DNA from: Oceanobacter kriegii DSM 6294
GTDB taxonomy: Bacteria > Pseudomonadota > Gammaproteobacteria > Pseudomonadales > Oceanobacteraceae
Length of the DNA stretch: 64,000 nt
Assembly: GCF_000422845.1 (NCBI RefSeq)
Contig: NZ_AUGV01000017.1
Location: forward strand, 62,001-126,000
Direction: 5' to 3'
The notes under the pieces were generated by a model. It was given only the letters and a program-made list of their open reading frames with translations. It was not told where the DNA came from and searched no databases. Within the stretch, counting starts at the first letter, position 1, and each line of letters begins with the position of its first letter. The position numbers and the translations under genes are program-made. Below, in pieces: positions 1 to 9,338 of this stretch.

Positions 1-1972
1 CAAAAAAGTGCCAAGCGAAGTGCTGTCGACCATCTCTGGTGTTGAAACCATTGGCCGTTTGAGCGACACCATCGCTGCCCACATCTCCCTGAAGCTCGAG
101 GAAAAGCAGGAAGTTCTGGAAATGTTCGACCCGAAAGATCGGGTGGAGCACTTGATGGAGCTGATGGAATCCGAAATCGATTTGCTGAAGGTCGAGAAGC
201 GTATTCGCGGCCGCGTTAAAAAGCAGATGGAAAAGAGCCAGCGTGAGTACTACCTGAATGAGCAAATGAAAGCTATTCAGAAAGAGCTTGGCGATCTTGA
301 AGACGGCGGCAACGAATTTGATGAGCTGGCCGACAAGATTGAGTCCGTTGGTCTGACCAAGGAAGCCCAGGAAAAAGCCGAAAGCGAGCTGCGTAAACTA
401 CGCATGATGTCGCCGATGTCTGCTGAAGCCTCCGTTGTTCGTGGTTACCTGGACTGGTTGCTGAACCTGCCTTGGAAAAAACGCTCCCGTTTGAATCACG
501 ACCTGACTCGTGCTCAGGAAATTCTCGATGCCGATCACTACGGTCTTGAAGAAGTGAAAGAACGCATCCTTGAATACCTGGCGGTTCAAAACCGGGTTAA
601 GAAGGTCAAAGGTGCAGTGCTGTGTCTGGTAGGGCCTCCAGGTGTGGGTAAAACCTCACTGGGTAAGTCCATTGCTCGTGCCACCAATCGTCAGTTTGTT
701 CGCATGGCCTTGGGTGGTGTGCGTGACGAATCCGAAATCCGTGGTCACCGTCGTACCTACATTGGCTCCATGCCGGGCAAACTGGTTCAACGCATGACCA
801 AAGTCGGTGTTCGCAACCCGCTGTTCTTGTTGGATGAAATCGACAAGATGGGAATGGATCATCGTGGTGATCCGGCATCTGCCTTGCTGGAAGTGCTGGA
901 CCCAGAGCAGAACTCAACGTTCGCGGATCACTATCTGGAAGTGGATTACGATCTGTCCGATATCATGTTCGTGTGTACCTCCAACAGTATGAATATTCCG
1001 GGTCCTCTGCTGGATCGTATGGAAGTTATTCGTATCCCGGGTTACACCGAAGATGAAAAGGTAAACATTGCTCAGCGTTACCTGTTGCCAAAACAGGTGA
1101 AGCAGAACGGCCTGAAAGACAATGAGCTGAATCTGCCAGAAGAACAGCTGCGCAACATTATCCGTCACTACACCCGCGAAGCCGGTGTTCGTGGCCTGGA
1201 GCGCGAAATCGCCAAGGTGTGCCGCCGAGTGGTGAAAGCCAACATGCTCGACAAAACCACGTCTGAGCGAGTAATCGACGATGCACTGCTGGAAGAGTAT
1301 CTGGGTGTTTCCAAGTTCCGCTACGGCCTGGCTGGTGTAACCAACGAAGTGGGGCAGGTAACTGGCCTGGCGTGGACCAGCGTGGGTGGTGAGCTGCTGG
1401 ATCTGGAAGCCACTGCAACGCCGGGTAAGGGCCGCATCATCAAAACCGGATCTCTGGGTGATGTGATGCAGGAATCCATCCAGGCGGCGCTGACTGTGGT
1501 TCGTAGCCGCGCTGCTGGCATGGGTATCAGTACTGAGTTCTTTGAAAAGAACGACCTGCACGTACACGTACCTGAGGGTGCCACACCAAAAGACGGCCCG
1601 AGTGCGGGTATTGGTATGGCTACGGCACTGGTGTCTGTGATTACCGGCATTCCGGTGAAATCCGAAGTCGCCATGACTGGTGAAATCACTTTGCGAGGCA
1701 AAGTGCTTGCCATCGGTGGCCTGAAAGAAAAATTATTGGCTGCACACCGTGGTGGTATCAAGACTGTCATTATTCCGAAGGAAAATGAGAAGGATCTGCG
1801 TGATATTCCTGACAACATCAAGCAGGATCTCGTGGTGATTGCGGTTGATTGGATTGATGAAGTTCTGGATCTGGCGCTGGAAAGCAAGCCGGAAGCCGTG
1901 TCCGAACAAATCATGGGTGCTGACGAGTCTGCGACCGCCAAGGATGAGCCAAGTCGTCCAAAGACGCACTGA
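1..1972 (+). CDS. lon: ATP-dependent Lon protease, 5'-truncated by window edge
   Basis: ATP-dependent serine protease of the cytoplasm that degrades misfolded and short-lived regulatory proteins. The reading frame is open from base 2, so the gene begins upstream; by comparison with E. coli Lon about the first 150 residues of the N-terminal substrate domain are missing. Visible are the coiled-coil region (EKSQREYYLNEQMKAIQKEL), the AAA+ Walker A GPPGVGKT (codons from 632), Walker B FLLDEID, and the protease domain with catalytic Ser in PKDGPSAG (codon 1601) and catalytic Lys in GLKEKLL (codon 1730), 43 residues apart as in E. coli. The C-terminal tail after the protease domain is short and variable. 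hupB follows, the usual lon-hupB-ppiD order. Confidence 0.97.
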   Translation, partial: KKVPSEVLSTISGVETIGRLSDTIAAHISLKLEEKQEVLEMFDPKDRVEHLMELMESEIDLLKVEKRIRGRVKKQMEKSQREYYLNEQMKAIQKELGDLEDGGNEFDELADKIESVGLTKEAQEKAESELRKLRMMSPMSAEASVVRGYLDWLLNLPWKKRSRLNHDLTRAQEILDADHYGLEEVKERILEYLAVQNRVKKVKGAVLCLVGPPGVGKTSLGKSIARATNRQFVRMALGGVRDESEIRGHRRTYIGSMPGKLVQRMTKVGVRNPLFLLDEIDKMGMDHRGDPASALLEVLDPEQNSTFADHYLEVDYDLSDIMFVCTSNSMNIPGPLLDRMEVIRIPGYTEDEKVNIAQRYLLPKQVKQNGLKDNELNLPEEQLRNIIRHYTREAGVRGLEREIAKVCRRVVKANMLDKTTSERVIDDALLEEYLGVSKFRYGLAGVTNEVGQVTGLAWTSVGGELLDLEATATPGKGRIIKTGSLGDVMQESIQAALTVVRSRAAGMGISTEFFEKNDLHVHVPEGATPKDGPSAGIGMATALVSVITGIPVKSEVAMTGEITLRGKVLAIGGLKEKLLAAHRGGIKTVIIPKENEKDLRDIPDNIKQDLVVIAVDWIDEVLDLALESKPEAVSEQIMGADESATAKDEPSRPKTH

Positions 1973-1978
1973 GGCTGC

Positions 1979-2052
1979 TTGACGGTGTAAAACCCGCTTG
2001 GTATAAATCGACGCTCTTGAAAGTTTATGTAGCGATCGCCCGTTCGCATAAT
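1979..2052 (+). promoter_or_regulatory. hupB promoter region, one strong and one weak candidate
   Basis: A sigma70-like promoter is visible: TTGACG at 1979-1984, a 17-base spacer and TATAAA at 2002-2007. A second, weaker candidate is TTTATG at 2024-2029, 17 bases, CATAAT at 2047-2052. Both lie between the lon stop and hupB, so hupB can be expressed independently of lon. Multiple promoters are known for E. coli hupB; the second site here is an inference from spacing and the -10 box. Confidence 0.6.
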
Positions 2053-2090
2053 AAAGAAATGAGTATTGCGCACAGAGTGAGGGGATAAGT

Positions 2091-2363
2091 GTGAATAAGT
2101 CTGAACTGATTGATGCCATTGCCGCATCTGCTGATATTCCAAAAGCAGCTGCCGGTCGTGCACTGGACGCCATGATCGAAAGCATTGGCACCGCTTTGAA
2201 AGACGGTGATCAGGTTGCTCTGGTTGGTTTTGGTACCTTTGCGGTTAAAGAACGCGCTGAGCGTACTGGCCGTAACCCACAAACCGGTCAGCCTATCCAG
2301 ATCGCAGCAGCCAAAGTGCCTGGCTTCAAGCCTGGCAAGGCGCTGAAAGACGCAGTTAACTGA
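2091..2363 (+). CDS. hupB: DNA-binding protein HU-beta
   Basis: Nucleoid-associated protein of 90 residues that bends and compacts DNA as a dimer. The family signature is clear: N-terminal [11 protein letters not shown] helices, the VGFGTF turn, and the DNA-binding arm segment [12 protein letters not shown] followed by [16 protein letters not shown]. The start is a GTG with a Shine-Dalgarno-like GAGGGG 6-11 bases upstream; the length equals that of other HU proteins. It lies between lon and ppiD, its normal place in Pseudomonas and Escherichia, which favours the beta subunit over alpha. It ends in a strong terminator. Confidence 0.97.
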   Translation: MNKSELIDAIAASADIPKAAAGRALDAMIESIGTALKDGDQVALVGFGTFAVKERAERTGRNPQTGQPIQIAAAKVPGFKPGKALKDAVN

Positions 2364-2420
2364 TTTGGCTGTAGAACCGCTAAGGTTCGTCCGGCTGGAC
2401 TAACAACGAAAGTCGGATAA

Positions 2421-2450
2421 AAGAGCGCATCCCGGGATGCGCTCTTTTTA
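2421..2450 (+). terminator. hupB terminator
   Basis: Perfect 13-base inverted repeat AAGAGCGCATCCC / GGGATGCGCTCTT (2421-2446) that runs into TTTTTA. It separates hupB from ppiD. Confidence 0.9.
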
Positions 2451-2479
2451 TATGGCGGTAGCAAAAATTTGGAGGAATC

Positions 2480-4312
2480 ATGCTACAAACCATGCGCGAT
2501 AATGCACAGGGCATCGTCGCCAAAGTAATCGTATTTTTCATCATCATCGTATTTGCCCTGTTCGGTGTTGAAAGCATCGTAAGCCTGGGTTCTGGCGACG
2601 ATGCCGTGGCCAAGGTTGGTGACCGTGAGGTTTCCGAGCTGGATGTTCAGCGCATTGTTGAACAGCAAAAGCAAAACCTGCGTCGTCAGTTTGGCAATCA
2701 GTTCGACGAGAACCTGTTTAACGATCAATTGCTGCGTCAATCCGCAATTGAGCAATTGATTCAGCAAAACGTTGATCTGGTTCAGGCGGATGCCTTTGGT
2801 TTGTACGCTGCGCCTTCCGTGATTGATGAAGCCATTGTGTCGATTCCAGCGTTTCAGGTGGATGGCAAATTCAACAAGGAACAGTTCATCAGCGTTCTGC
2901 GTATGAATGGCTGGACCCCAATGACCTTCCGTGCAAGCCTCGCCAATGACCTGAAAACCAGTCAGGCACAGCAAGCCGTTAGCCTGACCAATATCGCTAC
3001 GCCATTCAAAGCGCGCTACACCGCCATGATTAATGGCGAGCTGCGTACCTTGTCCTGGACTCAGGTTGCTTCTGAAGACATGTTGGCTGACGTTGCAGTA
3101 TCCGAGGACGAAGTTCAGGGTTACTACGACGACAACAAGCAGTCTTTCCAGACCCCTGAAACCGTTAAAGTGCGCTACGCCGGATTTGATCGTGCTGCAC
3201 TGGAAGCGGAGCAGGACGTAACCGAAGAAGACATCGAGTCGGCCTACCAGGACTATGTATCTGAAGAGTCCCAGAAAGAACAGCGTCGCTCCCGTCACAT
3301 TCTGATCGAAGTGAATGACGATCGCTCCGATGCAGACGCCAAGGCATTGGCTGAATCCATCAAGCAGCAACTGGACGACGGTGCAGATTTCGCTGAACTG
3401 GCGAAAGAAAACTCCGACGATATTGCCAGCGCCCAGCAGGGTGGTGAATTGGGCTTTATCGGTCGTGGTGTGTTTGTACCGGAATTTGAAGACCAGCTCT
3501 TCTCAATGAATGTGGGCGACGTTTCTGCGCCTGTGAAGACCCAGTTCGGTTATCACATCATTGACCTAGAAGAGGTGAAGGGTCCGGATCTGGCGTCAAT
3601 CGACGACAAGAAAGCCGAGCTGGAAAGCTACATCCGTTCTGAGAAAGCCAAGCTCTACATGGCGGAGCAGTCTCAGGAGCTGGGTAACCTGGCGTTCTCT
3701 TCTGCCTCCATTGATGAGCTGGCTGAGACTTTGGGTTTGACCGTTAACGAAACGCCTGCGTTTACCCGTGATGCTGGCGAAGGTTTCGCTTCGTCCGATC
3801 AGGTGCGTCAGCTGGCATTTGCTGAAAACGTGCTGCTGGACTCTGAACTGAGCGATGTGGTTGAAACTGACGATGGCCTGTATGTTTTCCAGGTGTCTGA
3901 GCACAAAGAACCTGCGGCGTTGCCGCTGGAGCTGGTGCGTGCCCAGGTAGAAAACGCCATCAAGCGCAGCAAGGCACTGGAATTGGCTGAGGCCAAAGCA
4001 GACGAAATCGTTGCTGGCAATACCGAGGCCGACTGGAACGAGCTGACCACAACCTTCATGCAAAGCAATGATCTGCCACGTGCTGGCCAGGTTAAGGCGT
4101 TTGGCCTGAAGCAGGGTGAGGTTGTCAGTGCGTTGGTGCCAGGTGGTTATGTGGTGGTTAAGGTTGATGCCATCCAGACCCCGGATATGGCGGATATCGT
4201 TGCTGATGATCAAACCCTGTTGCGTGAAGAACAGCGTTTGTCTCGTGCAGGTGTCATTGGTTATCGCAAGTGGGCTAAAGAGCACACTGAAATCGAACAA
4301 CCTGACGCCTGA
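2480..4312 (+). CDS. ppiD: PpiD-type periplasmic folding chaperone / peptidyl-prolyl isomerase
   Basis: Inner-membrane-anchored periplasmic chaperone of 610 residues that meets outer-membrane and secreted proteins as they leave the Sec translocon. One N-terminal membrane segment (about residues 14-32, VIVFFIIIVFALFGVESIV) is followed by a SurA_N-like region and one parvulin domain at about 270-365, recognisable by RSRHILIEV, GGELGFIGRG and FGYHIIDL. The remaining C-terminal part is the usual PpiD extension. The length is close to E. coli PpiD (623). ATG start with GGAGG nine bases upstream. It stands alone between two terminators. PpiD-type parvulin domains often have little isomerase activity, so the chaperone role is the safer call. 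Confidence 0.93.
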   Translation: MLQTMRDNAQGIVAKVIVFFIIIVFALFGVESIVSLGSGDDAVAKVGDREVSELDVQRIVEQQKQNLRRQFGNQFDENLFNDQLLRQSAIEQLIQQNVDLVQADAFGLYAAPSVIDEAIVSIPAFQVDGKFNKEQFISVLRMNGWTPMTFRASLANDLKTSQAQQAVSLTNIATPFKARYTAMINGELRTLSWTQVASEDMLADVAVSEDEVQGYYDDNKQSFQTPETVKVRYAGFDRAALEAEQDVTEEDIESAYQDYVSEESQKEQRRSRHILIEVNDDRSDADAKALAESIKQQLDDGADFAELAKENSDDIASAQQGGELGFIGRGVFVPEFEDQLFSMNVGDVSAPVKTQFGYHIIDLEEVKGPDLASIDDKKAELESYIRSEKAKLYMAEQSQELGNLAFSSASIDELAETLGLTVNETPAFTRDAGEGFASSDQVRQLAFAENVLLDSELSDVVETDDGLYVFQVSEHKEPAALPLELVRAQVENAIKRSKALELAEAKADEIVAGNTEADWNELTTTFMQSNDLPRAGQVKAFGLKQGEVVSALVPGGYVVVKVDAIQTPDMADIVADDQTLLREEQRLSRAGVIGYRKWAKEHTEIEQPDA

Positions 4313-4318
4313 TAGAAG

Positions 4319-4342
4319 AGCCCGCCTTGAGCGGGCTTTTTT
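4319..4342 (+). terminator. ppiD terminator
   Basis: Stem AGCCCGC / GCGGGCT around a five-base loop, followed by six T. Confidence 0.9.
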
Positions 4343-4471
4343 ACGTCTGCCGGAAATCAATCCGCTGTGAAGGCTGCTGGCTGCTCTGCTACTGTTGTAA
4401 CTGCAGTTGGGAAATGCCGGGAACAGCAATCACTTTACTAGTGAAAGTTTGGAATTAATAAAACGTTACTA

Positions 4472-4500
4472 TTGACTTAAAGGTAATGGATTAGAATAAT
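4472..4500 (+). promoter_or_regulatory. etfBA promoter
   Basis: TTGACT at 4472-4477, a 17-base spacer, AATAAT at 4495-4500. This would give a leader of about 80 bases before etfB. It lies in the 270-base gap after the ppiD terminator, where no gene is seen. Confidence 0.6.
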
Positions 4501-4585
4501 TCCCACTGTCAATGTCCATTTGCGTCCTGAGGTGGTTTGTCAGGATAGGACGGAATGTTAACCAGTTGAATAAGTTGAGGAATCT

Positions 4586-5335
4586 ATGAAGGTTCTCGTC
4601 GCTGTTAAACGCGTGATCGACTACAACGTCAAGGTCCGTGTTAAGCCAGATAATTCAGATGTAGATCTGACCAACGTCAAAATGGCTATGAACCCATTTT
4701 GTGAAATCGCCGTAGAGGAAGCGGTTCGCCTGAAAGAAAAAGGCGTTGCGACCGAGGTGGTTGTTGTATCCATTGGTCCAAAAGTAGCTCAGGAGCAGAT
4801 TCGTACTGCACTGGCACTGGGTGCAGATCGCGGTATCCTCATCGAAACCGAAGAAAAGCTGGAATCCCTGTCCGTAGCCAAACTGCTGAAAGCCGTTGTT
4901 GAAAAAGAACAGCCTCAGCTGGTGCTGATGGGTAAGCAAACCATCGATAGCGACAACAACCAGACTGGCCAGATGCTGGGCGCTCTGACCGGCATGGCTC
5001 AGGGTACTTTCGCTTCTGAAGTGGTTGTTGAAGGCGACAAGGTCAACGTAACTCGTGAAGTTGACGGCGGTCTGCGTACCGTTGGTCTGGCTCTGCCAGC
5101 CATCGTAACCACCGACCTGCGTCTGAACGAGCCTCGTTACGCATCCCTGCCTAACATCATGAAGGCCAAGCGCAAGCCTCTGGAAACCACCTCTCCAGCC
5201 GATCTGGGCGTTGCTATCGCGTCCACCCAGACTCTGGTTAAGGTGACTCCACCAGCAGAACGTCAAGCCGGTGTTAAGGTTGCCGACGTTGCTGAGCTGG
5301 TTGAGAAACTGAAAAACGAAGCCAAGGTTCTGTAA
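4586..5335 (+). CDS. etfB: Electron transfer flavoprotein beta subunit
   Basis: Small subunit (249 residues) of the soluble FAD/AMP-containing electron transfer flavoprotein. It takes electrons from acyl-CoA and other dehydrogenases and passes them to ETF-ubiquinone oxidoreductase. Family hallmarks are [19 protein letters not shown] at the start, the [19 protein letters not shown] segment and the signature [21 protein letters not shown] region. ATG start with GAGGA upstream. etfA follows after 14 bases in the same operon. The membrane ETF dehydrogenase gene is not in the window. Confidence 0.97.
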   Translation: MKVLVAVKRVIDYNVKVRVKPDNSDVDLTNVKMAMNPFCEIAVEEAVRLKEKGVATEVVVVSIGPKVAQEQIRTALALGADRGILIETEEKLESLSVAKLLKAVVEKEQPQLVLMGKQTIDSDNNQTGQMLGALTGMAQGTFASEVVVEGDKVNVTREVDGGLRTVGLALPAIVTTDLRLNEPRYASLPNIMKAKRKPLETTSPADLGVAIASTQTLVKVTPPAERQAGVKVADVAELVEKLKNEAKVL

Positions 5336-5349
5336 GGGGAGAATAAATA

Positions 5350-6279
5350 ATGAGTATTCTGGTTGTTGCAGAACACGATAATTCTGCTCTGAAAGGCGCC
5401 ACCCTGAACACTGTTGCAGCTGCTGCGGCAATTGGTGGTGACGTGACCGTACTGGTTGCTGGTTCCGGTTGTCAGGCCGTTGCTGAAGCTGCTGCCAAAG
5501 TAGCTGGCGTCAGCAAGGTGCTGGTTGCGGATAACGCTGTATACGAACACCAGCTGGGTGAAGTTCTGGGTGAGTTGGTAGCAGATGTTGCCAAAGGCTA
5601 CACCCACGTACTGGCGCCTGCGACGACGACTGGTAAGGACTTCCTGCCACGTACCGCCGCACTGTTGGACGTAAACATGCTGTCTGACGTCGTTGAAGTG
5701 GTATCTGCTGATACTTTCTCTCGTCCTATCTACGCTGGTAACGCCATTGCGACGTATCAGTCTGCAGACGCCATCAAGGTTCTGACTGTGCGTACTACTG
5801 CGTTTGACGCTGTTGCTGCGGAAGGTGGTTCCGCTGCTGTTGAAACTGTTGATTTCGTTAGCGGCTACGACAAGGCGGCCTTCGTTGGCGAAGAGCTGGC
5901 TCAGTCCGACCGCCCAGAACTGACCGCTGCCGAAGTGGTTGTGTCCGGTGGTCGTGGTATGGGTAATGGTGATAACTTCTCCATGCTGTACAGCCTGGCC
6001 GACAAGCTGGGTGCTGCGGTGGGTGCATCCCGCGCCGCGGTTGATGCTGGCTTCGTACCTAACGACCTGCAGGTTGGTCAAACCGGTAAGATCGTTGCTC
6101 CTGGCCTGTACATGGCCGTTGGTATTTCCGGCGCGATCCAGCACCTGGCTGGTATGAAAGATTCCAAAGTGATTGTTGCGATCAACAAAGACGAAGAAGC
6201 ACCTATTTTCCAGGTTGCTGACTATGGTCTGGTTGCGGATCTCTTTGAAGCGGTTCCAGAGCTAGAAAAACTCGTTTAA
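5350..6279 (+). CDS. etfA: Electron transfer flavoprotein alpha subunit
   Basis: FAD-binding large subunit (309 residues) of electron transfer flavoprotein, partner of the preceding etfB. The C-terminal FAD domain is clear: [61 protein letters not shown] and [26 protein letters not shown] lies before the ATG. Normal length. The unit ends in a strong hairpin terminator 14 bases after the stop, so etfBA is bicistronic. Confidence 0.97.
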   Translation: MSILVVAEHDNSALKGATLNTVAAAAAIGGDVTVLVAGSGCQAVAEAAAKVAGVSKVLVADNAVYEHQLGEVLGELVADVAKGYTHVLAPATTTGKDFLPRTAALLDVNMLSDVVEVVSADTFSRPIYAGNAIATYQSADAIKVLTVRTTAFDAVAAEGGSAAVETVDFVSGYDKAAFVGEELAQSDRPELTAAEVVVSGGRGMGNGDNFSMLYSLADKLGAAVGASRAAVDAGFVPNDLQVGQTGKIVAPGLYMAVGISGAIQHLAGMKDSKVIVAINKDEEAPIFQVADYGLVADLFEAVPELEKLV

Positions 6280-6292
6280 TTTCAACGAGATG

Positions 6293-6320
6293 AAAAGCCC
6301 GGCACATGCCGGGCTTTTTT
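6293..6320 (+). terminator. etfBA terminator
   Basis: Near-perfect stem AAAAGCCCGGCA / TGCCGGGCTTTT with a two-base loop and a T run. Confidence 0.92.
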
Positions 6321-6331
6321 ATGTCACTCGT

Positions 6332-6359
6332 TTGTCATTAAATAGACATATGCTGTACT
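6332..6359 (+). promoter_or_regulatory. Candidate promoter of the ugd-like/gsp unit
   Basis: TTGTCA at 6332-6337, 16-base spacer, TGTACT at 6354-6359. It is the only promoter-like sequence between the etfBA terminator and the first gene of the gsp unit. Moderate match, inferred. Confidence 0.4.
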
Positions 6360-6393
6360 GGCATTGAGTTTTGGCGTTTAAGGGATTTTTGAA

Positions 6394-7764
6394 TTGGATA
6401 TTGCGGTTATCGGAGCGGGTTACACAGGATTGGTGGTCGCTTCGTGTTTTGCGGAAATGGGCAACACGGTTGTTTGCCTGAGTACTGGTGCGGGTAGCGG
6501 TTCAGCTTCTGGCCCGGCTTCGGATGCGCCAGCACAAGCGGCTTCCGGCCCCGATCTGGCGGGCGTGTGTGAATCAGGGTTGGATACCCAGATTCGTCGT
6601 AACCAACAAGCCCGGCGGTTGAGCTTCAGCTCTGACCTGCAAGCGGGCGTTAAAAATGCCGACATCTGTATCGTCGCCGTCGGTGAACCCTCCGAGTCCC
6701 AAAGCATCTTGTCCGAAAGCGCCATTCTTGAATGCGTGTCCGAGTTTGGCAACTATCTGCCAGCTGACTGCTTGCTGTTGATCAAGTCGACAGTGGCGGT
6801 GGGTACTGCTGATCGTGTCAGTGAGGTGCTCAATGCAACCCGGGCACAGGATCAGCAAATCGAAGTGGTTTCCAACCCGGAGTTTATGAAGGTCGGTACT
6901 GCGGTTAGCGACTTTATGAGCCCGGATCGCATTATTCTCGGTTGTCAGTCTGACCAGGCAAAAGAGCGCCTTACCCATCTTTACCAGGGTTTTGCCCGCA
7001 GTCGTGACAAAATACTCTTTATGGGCCGTAAGGACGCCGAGCTGACCAAGTTCGCGGCAACGGCCATGTTGGCTACCCGTATCTCCCTGATGAACGAAAT
7101 CGCGCTGATTTCTGAGCAGTTTGGTGCCGACATCGAACAGGTTCGTCGTGGCATTGGCTCCGATAGCCGTATTGGCTACTCGTTTATTTACCCGGGCTGC
7201 GGATACGGCGGTGCGCAATTCACTGGTGACGTACGTGGCCTGATTGCATCGGCGGCTGAATATGGCGTTGAGCCTCTGGTACTGGGAGCGGTCGAAGCCC
7301 GTAACCAGTCACAAAAACAGCGTTTGTTTGAGAAGCTGTGCCAGCGTTTTGGTGATGATTTGAACGGACGTACGGTGGCGATTTGGGGGTTGGCGTTTAA
7401 GCCCGGTGTAGAGGATATGCACGAATCCGCCGCGGTGCCATTGATCGAGTCGCTGGCCAAAGCGGGCGCCAGAATCAAGGTGTATGATCCTGCCTGCGAT
7501 GAAAATGTGTTGCGTGGTGCAATATCGTCACAGATTTTTGATGAAGGTATTCTAGAGTGTTCCCAACACCAGTACGATGCGGCGCTGGATGCCGATGCGC
7601 TGGTATTGGTAACCGAGTGGAAGCCTTTCCGTCAGCCCGATTTTGCTGTTTTGAAAAAGCTGCTCAAGCAGCCTGTTATTTTTGATGGTCGCAACCAGTA
7701 TGACCCGGCGGTACTTGTCGAGCTCGGGTTTGAATATTCTGGTATCGGCCGAGTTGTTGGATGA
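6394..7764 (+). CDS. UDP-glucose/GDP-mannose dehydrogenase family protein lacking catalytic residues
   Basis: A 456-residue homologue of UDP-glucose 6-dehydrogenase with the N-terminal NAD fold (IAVIGAGYTGLV), the middle helix and the C-terminal domain (GLAFKPGVEDMHESAAVPLI). Key residues are gone. The family motif GGSCFPKD reads GGAQFTGD (residues 272-279), so the catalytic Cys is Gln275 and the motif Lys is Gly278. The Asn that follows the catalytic Lys219 is Thr223. The acidic residue that binds the NAD ribose after strand two is replaced by a Gly/Ala/Ser/Pro-rich insert at about residues 31-56. Thr of KSTV and Glu of NPEF remain. TTG start with AGGGA eight bases upstream. The stop is three bases before gspE, suggesting cotranscription. 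Oxidation of a sugar nucleotide is unlikely; a binding or structural role is only inferred. Confidence 0.85.
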   Translation: MDIAVIGAGYTGLVVASCFAEMGNTVVCLSTGAGSGSASGPASDAPAQAASGPDLAGVCESGLDTQIRRNQQARRLSFSSDLQAGVKNADICIVAVGEPSESQSILSESAILECVSEFGNYLPADCLLLIKSTVAVGTADRVSEVLNATRAQDQQIEVVSNPEFMKVGTAVSDFMSPDRIILGCQSDQAKERLTHLYQGFARSRDKILFMGRKDAELTKFAATAMLATRISLMNEIALISEQFGADIEQVRRGIGSDSRIGYSFIYPGCGYGGAQFTGDVRGLIASAAEYGVEPLVLGAVEARNQSQKQRLFEKLCQRFGDDLNGRTVAIWGLAFKPGVEDMHESAAVPLIESLAKAGARIKVYDPACDENVLRGAISSQIFDEGILECSQHQYDAALDADALVLVTEWKPFRQPDFAVLKKLLKQPVIFDGRNQYDPAVLVELGFEYSGIGRVVG

Positions 7765-7767
7765 TTC

Positions 7768-9336
7768 ATGACCTTGACCAGTGTCAACGAGGCTTCGGCC
7801 ATGGCTGAAACGTTAACCACCGATGAATTGGCAGTAACCGAGCATGGCGAACAAACCATTGCGACGTCGGGCCTTGGTAGCCGCTTGCCGTTTGGTTTTG
7901 CCAAACGCTTCGGCATGATTGTCGAGGGCACCGCAGAAGGGTTGCAGGTAATCTACAAGGAACCTTTGGCGGCGACGGCGATTCTGGAAGTTCAGCGTTT
8001 TCTCGGGCAACCATTCCGACTGGAAGCCGTGACCGATCAGGAATTTGATCGCCGCATGGGCCTCGCCTATCAAACGGATTCGTCCGAGGCCATGGAAATG
8101 ATGGAAGGTCTCGGTGACGAAATGGATCTTGCCAGCCTGGCCGATTCCGTTCCGGAAACCGAAGACCTGCTGGAGCAGGACGGTGATGCGCCAATTATCC
8201 GCCTCATCAACGCCTTGCTGACCGAAGCGGTGAAGGAAAGCGCGTCGGATATTCACGTAGAAACCTACGAAAAGCGTCTGGTCGTGCGTTTCCGTGTTGA
8301 TGGCGTGCTGCGTGAAGTAGTGCAGCCCAAACGCGCGCTGGCCTCGTTGCTGGTATCTCGTATCAAGGTAATGGCGAAGCTGGATATCGCTGAAAAGCGG
8401 GTGCCACAAGATGGTCGTATTGCCTTGCGCATTGGTGGCCGCGAGGTGGATGTGCGGGTATCCACCATGCCATCCAGCCACGGTGAGCGGGTGGTGATGC
8501 GTTTGCTGGACAAGCAGGCAGGCCGTTTGAGTCTGTCCCAGCTCGGCATGTCCGAGCGTGATTTGCGCACCATGCGCAACATCATCAGCAAGCCACACGG
8601 CATTATTCTGGTTACCGGCCCTACGGGCTCTGGTAAAACCACCACCTTGTACGGTTCTCTCAGTGATCTGAACGACACCAGTCGCAACATCCTGACCGTA
8701 GAAGACCCGATTGAATACTCCCTGCCGGGTATTGGTCAGACCCAGGTGAACACCAAGGTTGAGATGACCTTTGCAAAAGGGCTACGTGCCATTTTGCGTC
8801 AGGACCCGGACGTGGTGATGATTGGTGAGATTCGAGACCTCGAAACCGTCGAAATCGCCATTCAGGCATCCTTGACCGGTCACCTGGTACTGTCCACCTT
8901 GCACACCAATACCGCCATTGGCGCGGTTACCCGTCTGCAAGACATGGGTTGTGAACCTTTCCTGCTGTCATCTTCTCTGGTGGGCGTACTGGCCCAACGC
9001 CTGGTGCGGGTGCTGTGTGACGACTGCAAGATTCCGGCGCTGGCGGATGAAAGCGAGTGTGAGGTGTTGGGTGTGAATCCGGCCAATGCTCCACAGATAT
9101 TCCATGCCAAAGGCTGTGAGAAGTGCAATCAGTTGGGTTACCGCGGTCGTCAGGGTATTTACGAAATCATTGAAGTGGATGAAGGATTGAAAACCCTGAT
9201 CCACGAACGTGCCGGTGAGCAGGCAATGACCGCTCACGCCCGGGCAATGGGTCCAAGTATTCATCAGGATGGTGTGCGTAAGGTATTGGCGGGCACCACC
9301 ACGATTGAAGAACTGCTGCGAGTTGCCAAGGGTTAA
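7768..9336 (+). CDS. gspE: Type II secretion ATPase GspE
   Basis: Cytoplasmic hexameric ATPase that powers pseudopilus assembly in type II secretion. It has 522 residues. Walker A GPTGSGKTTT begins at residue 284, Walker B/GEIRD is in VVMIGEIRDLETVEIA, and the His box is GHLVLSTLHTN. The zinc-binding tetracysteine loop typical of GspE is present (CDDC at 417-420, CEKC at 450-453), as is the N-terminal domain that contacts GspL. ATG at 7768; a second in-frame ATG at 7801 is possible because the upstream ribosome site is weak. It is the first secretion gene of a tight E-F-G-H-I-J-K-L-M run. Confidence 0.97.
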   Translation: MTLTSVNEASAMAETLTTDELAVTEHGEQTIATSGLGSRLPFGFAKRFGMIVEGTAEGLQVIYKEPLAATAILEVQRFLGQPFRLEAVTDQEFDRRMGLAYQTDSSEAMEMMEGLGDEMDLASLADSVPETEDLLEQDGDAPIIRLINALLTEAVKESASDIHVETYEKRLVVRFRVDGVLREVVQPKRALASLLVSRIKVMAKLDIAEKRVPQDGRIALRIGGREVDVRVSTMPSSHGERVVMRLLDKQAGRLSLSQLGMSERDLRTMRNIISKPHGIILVTGPTGSGKTTTLYGSLSDLNDTSRNILTVEDPIEYSLPGIGQTQVNTKVEMTFAKGLRAILRQDPDVVMIGEIRDLETVEIAIQASLTGHLVLSTLHTNTAIGAVTRLQDMGCEPFLLSSSLVGVLAQRLVRVLCDDCKIPALADESECEVLGVNPANAPQIFHAKGCEKCNQLGYRGRQGIYEIIEVDEGLKTLIHERAGEQAMTAHARAMGPSIHQDGVRKVLAGTTTIEELLRVAKG

Positions 9337-9338
9337 TC

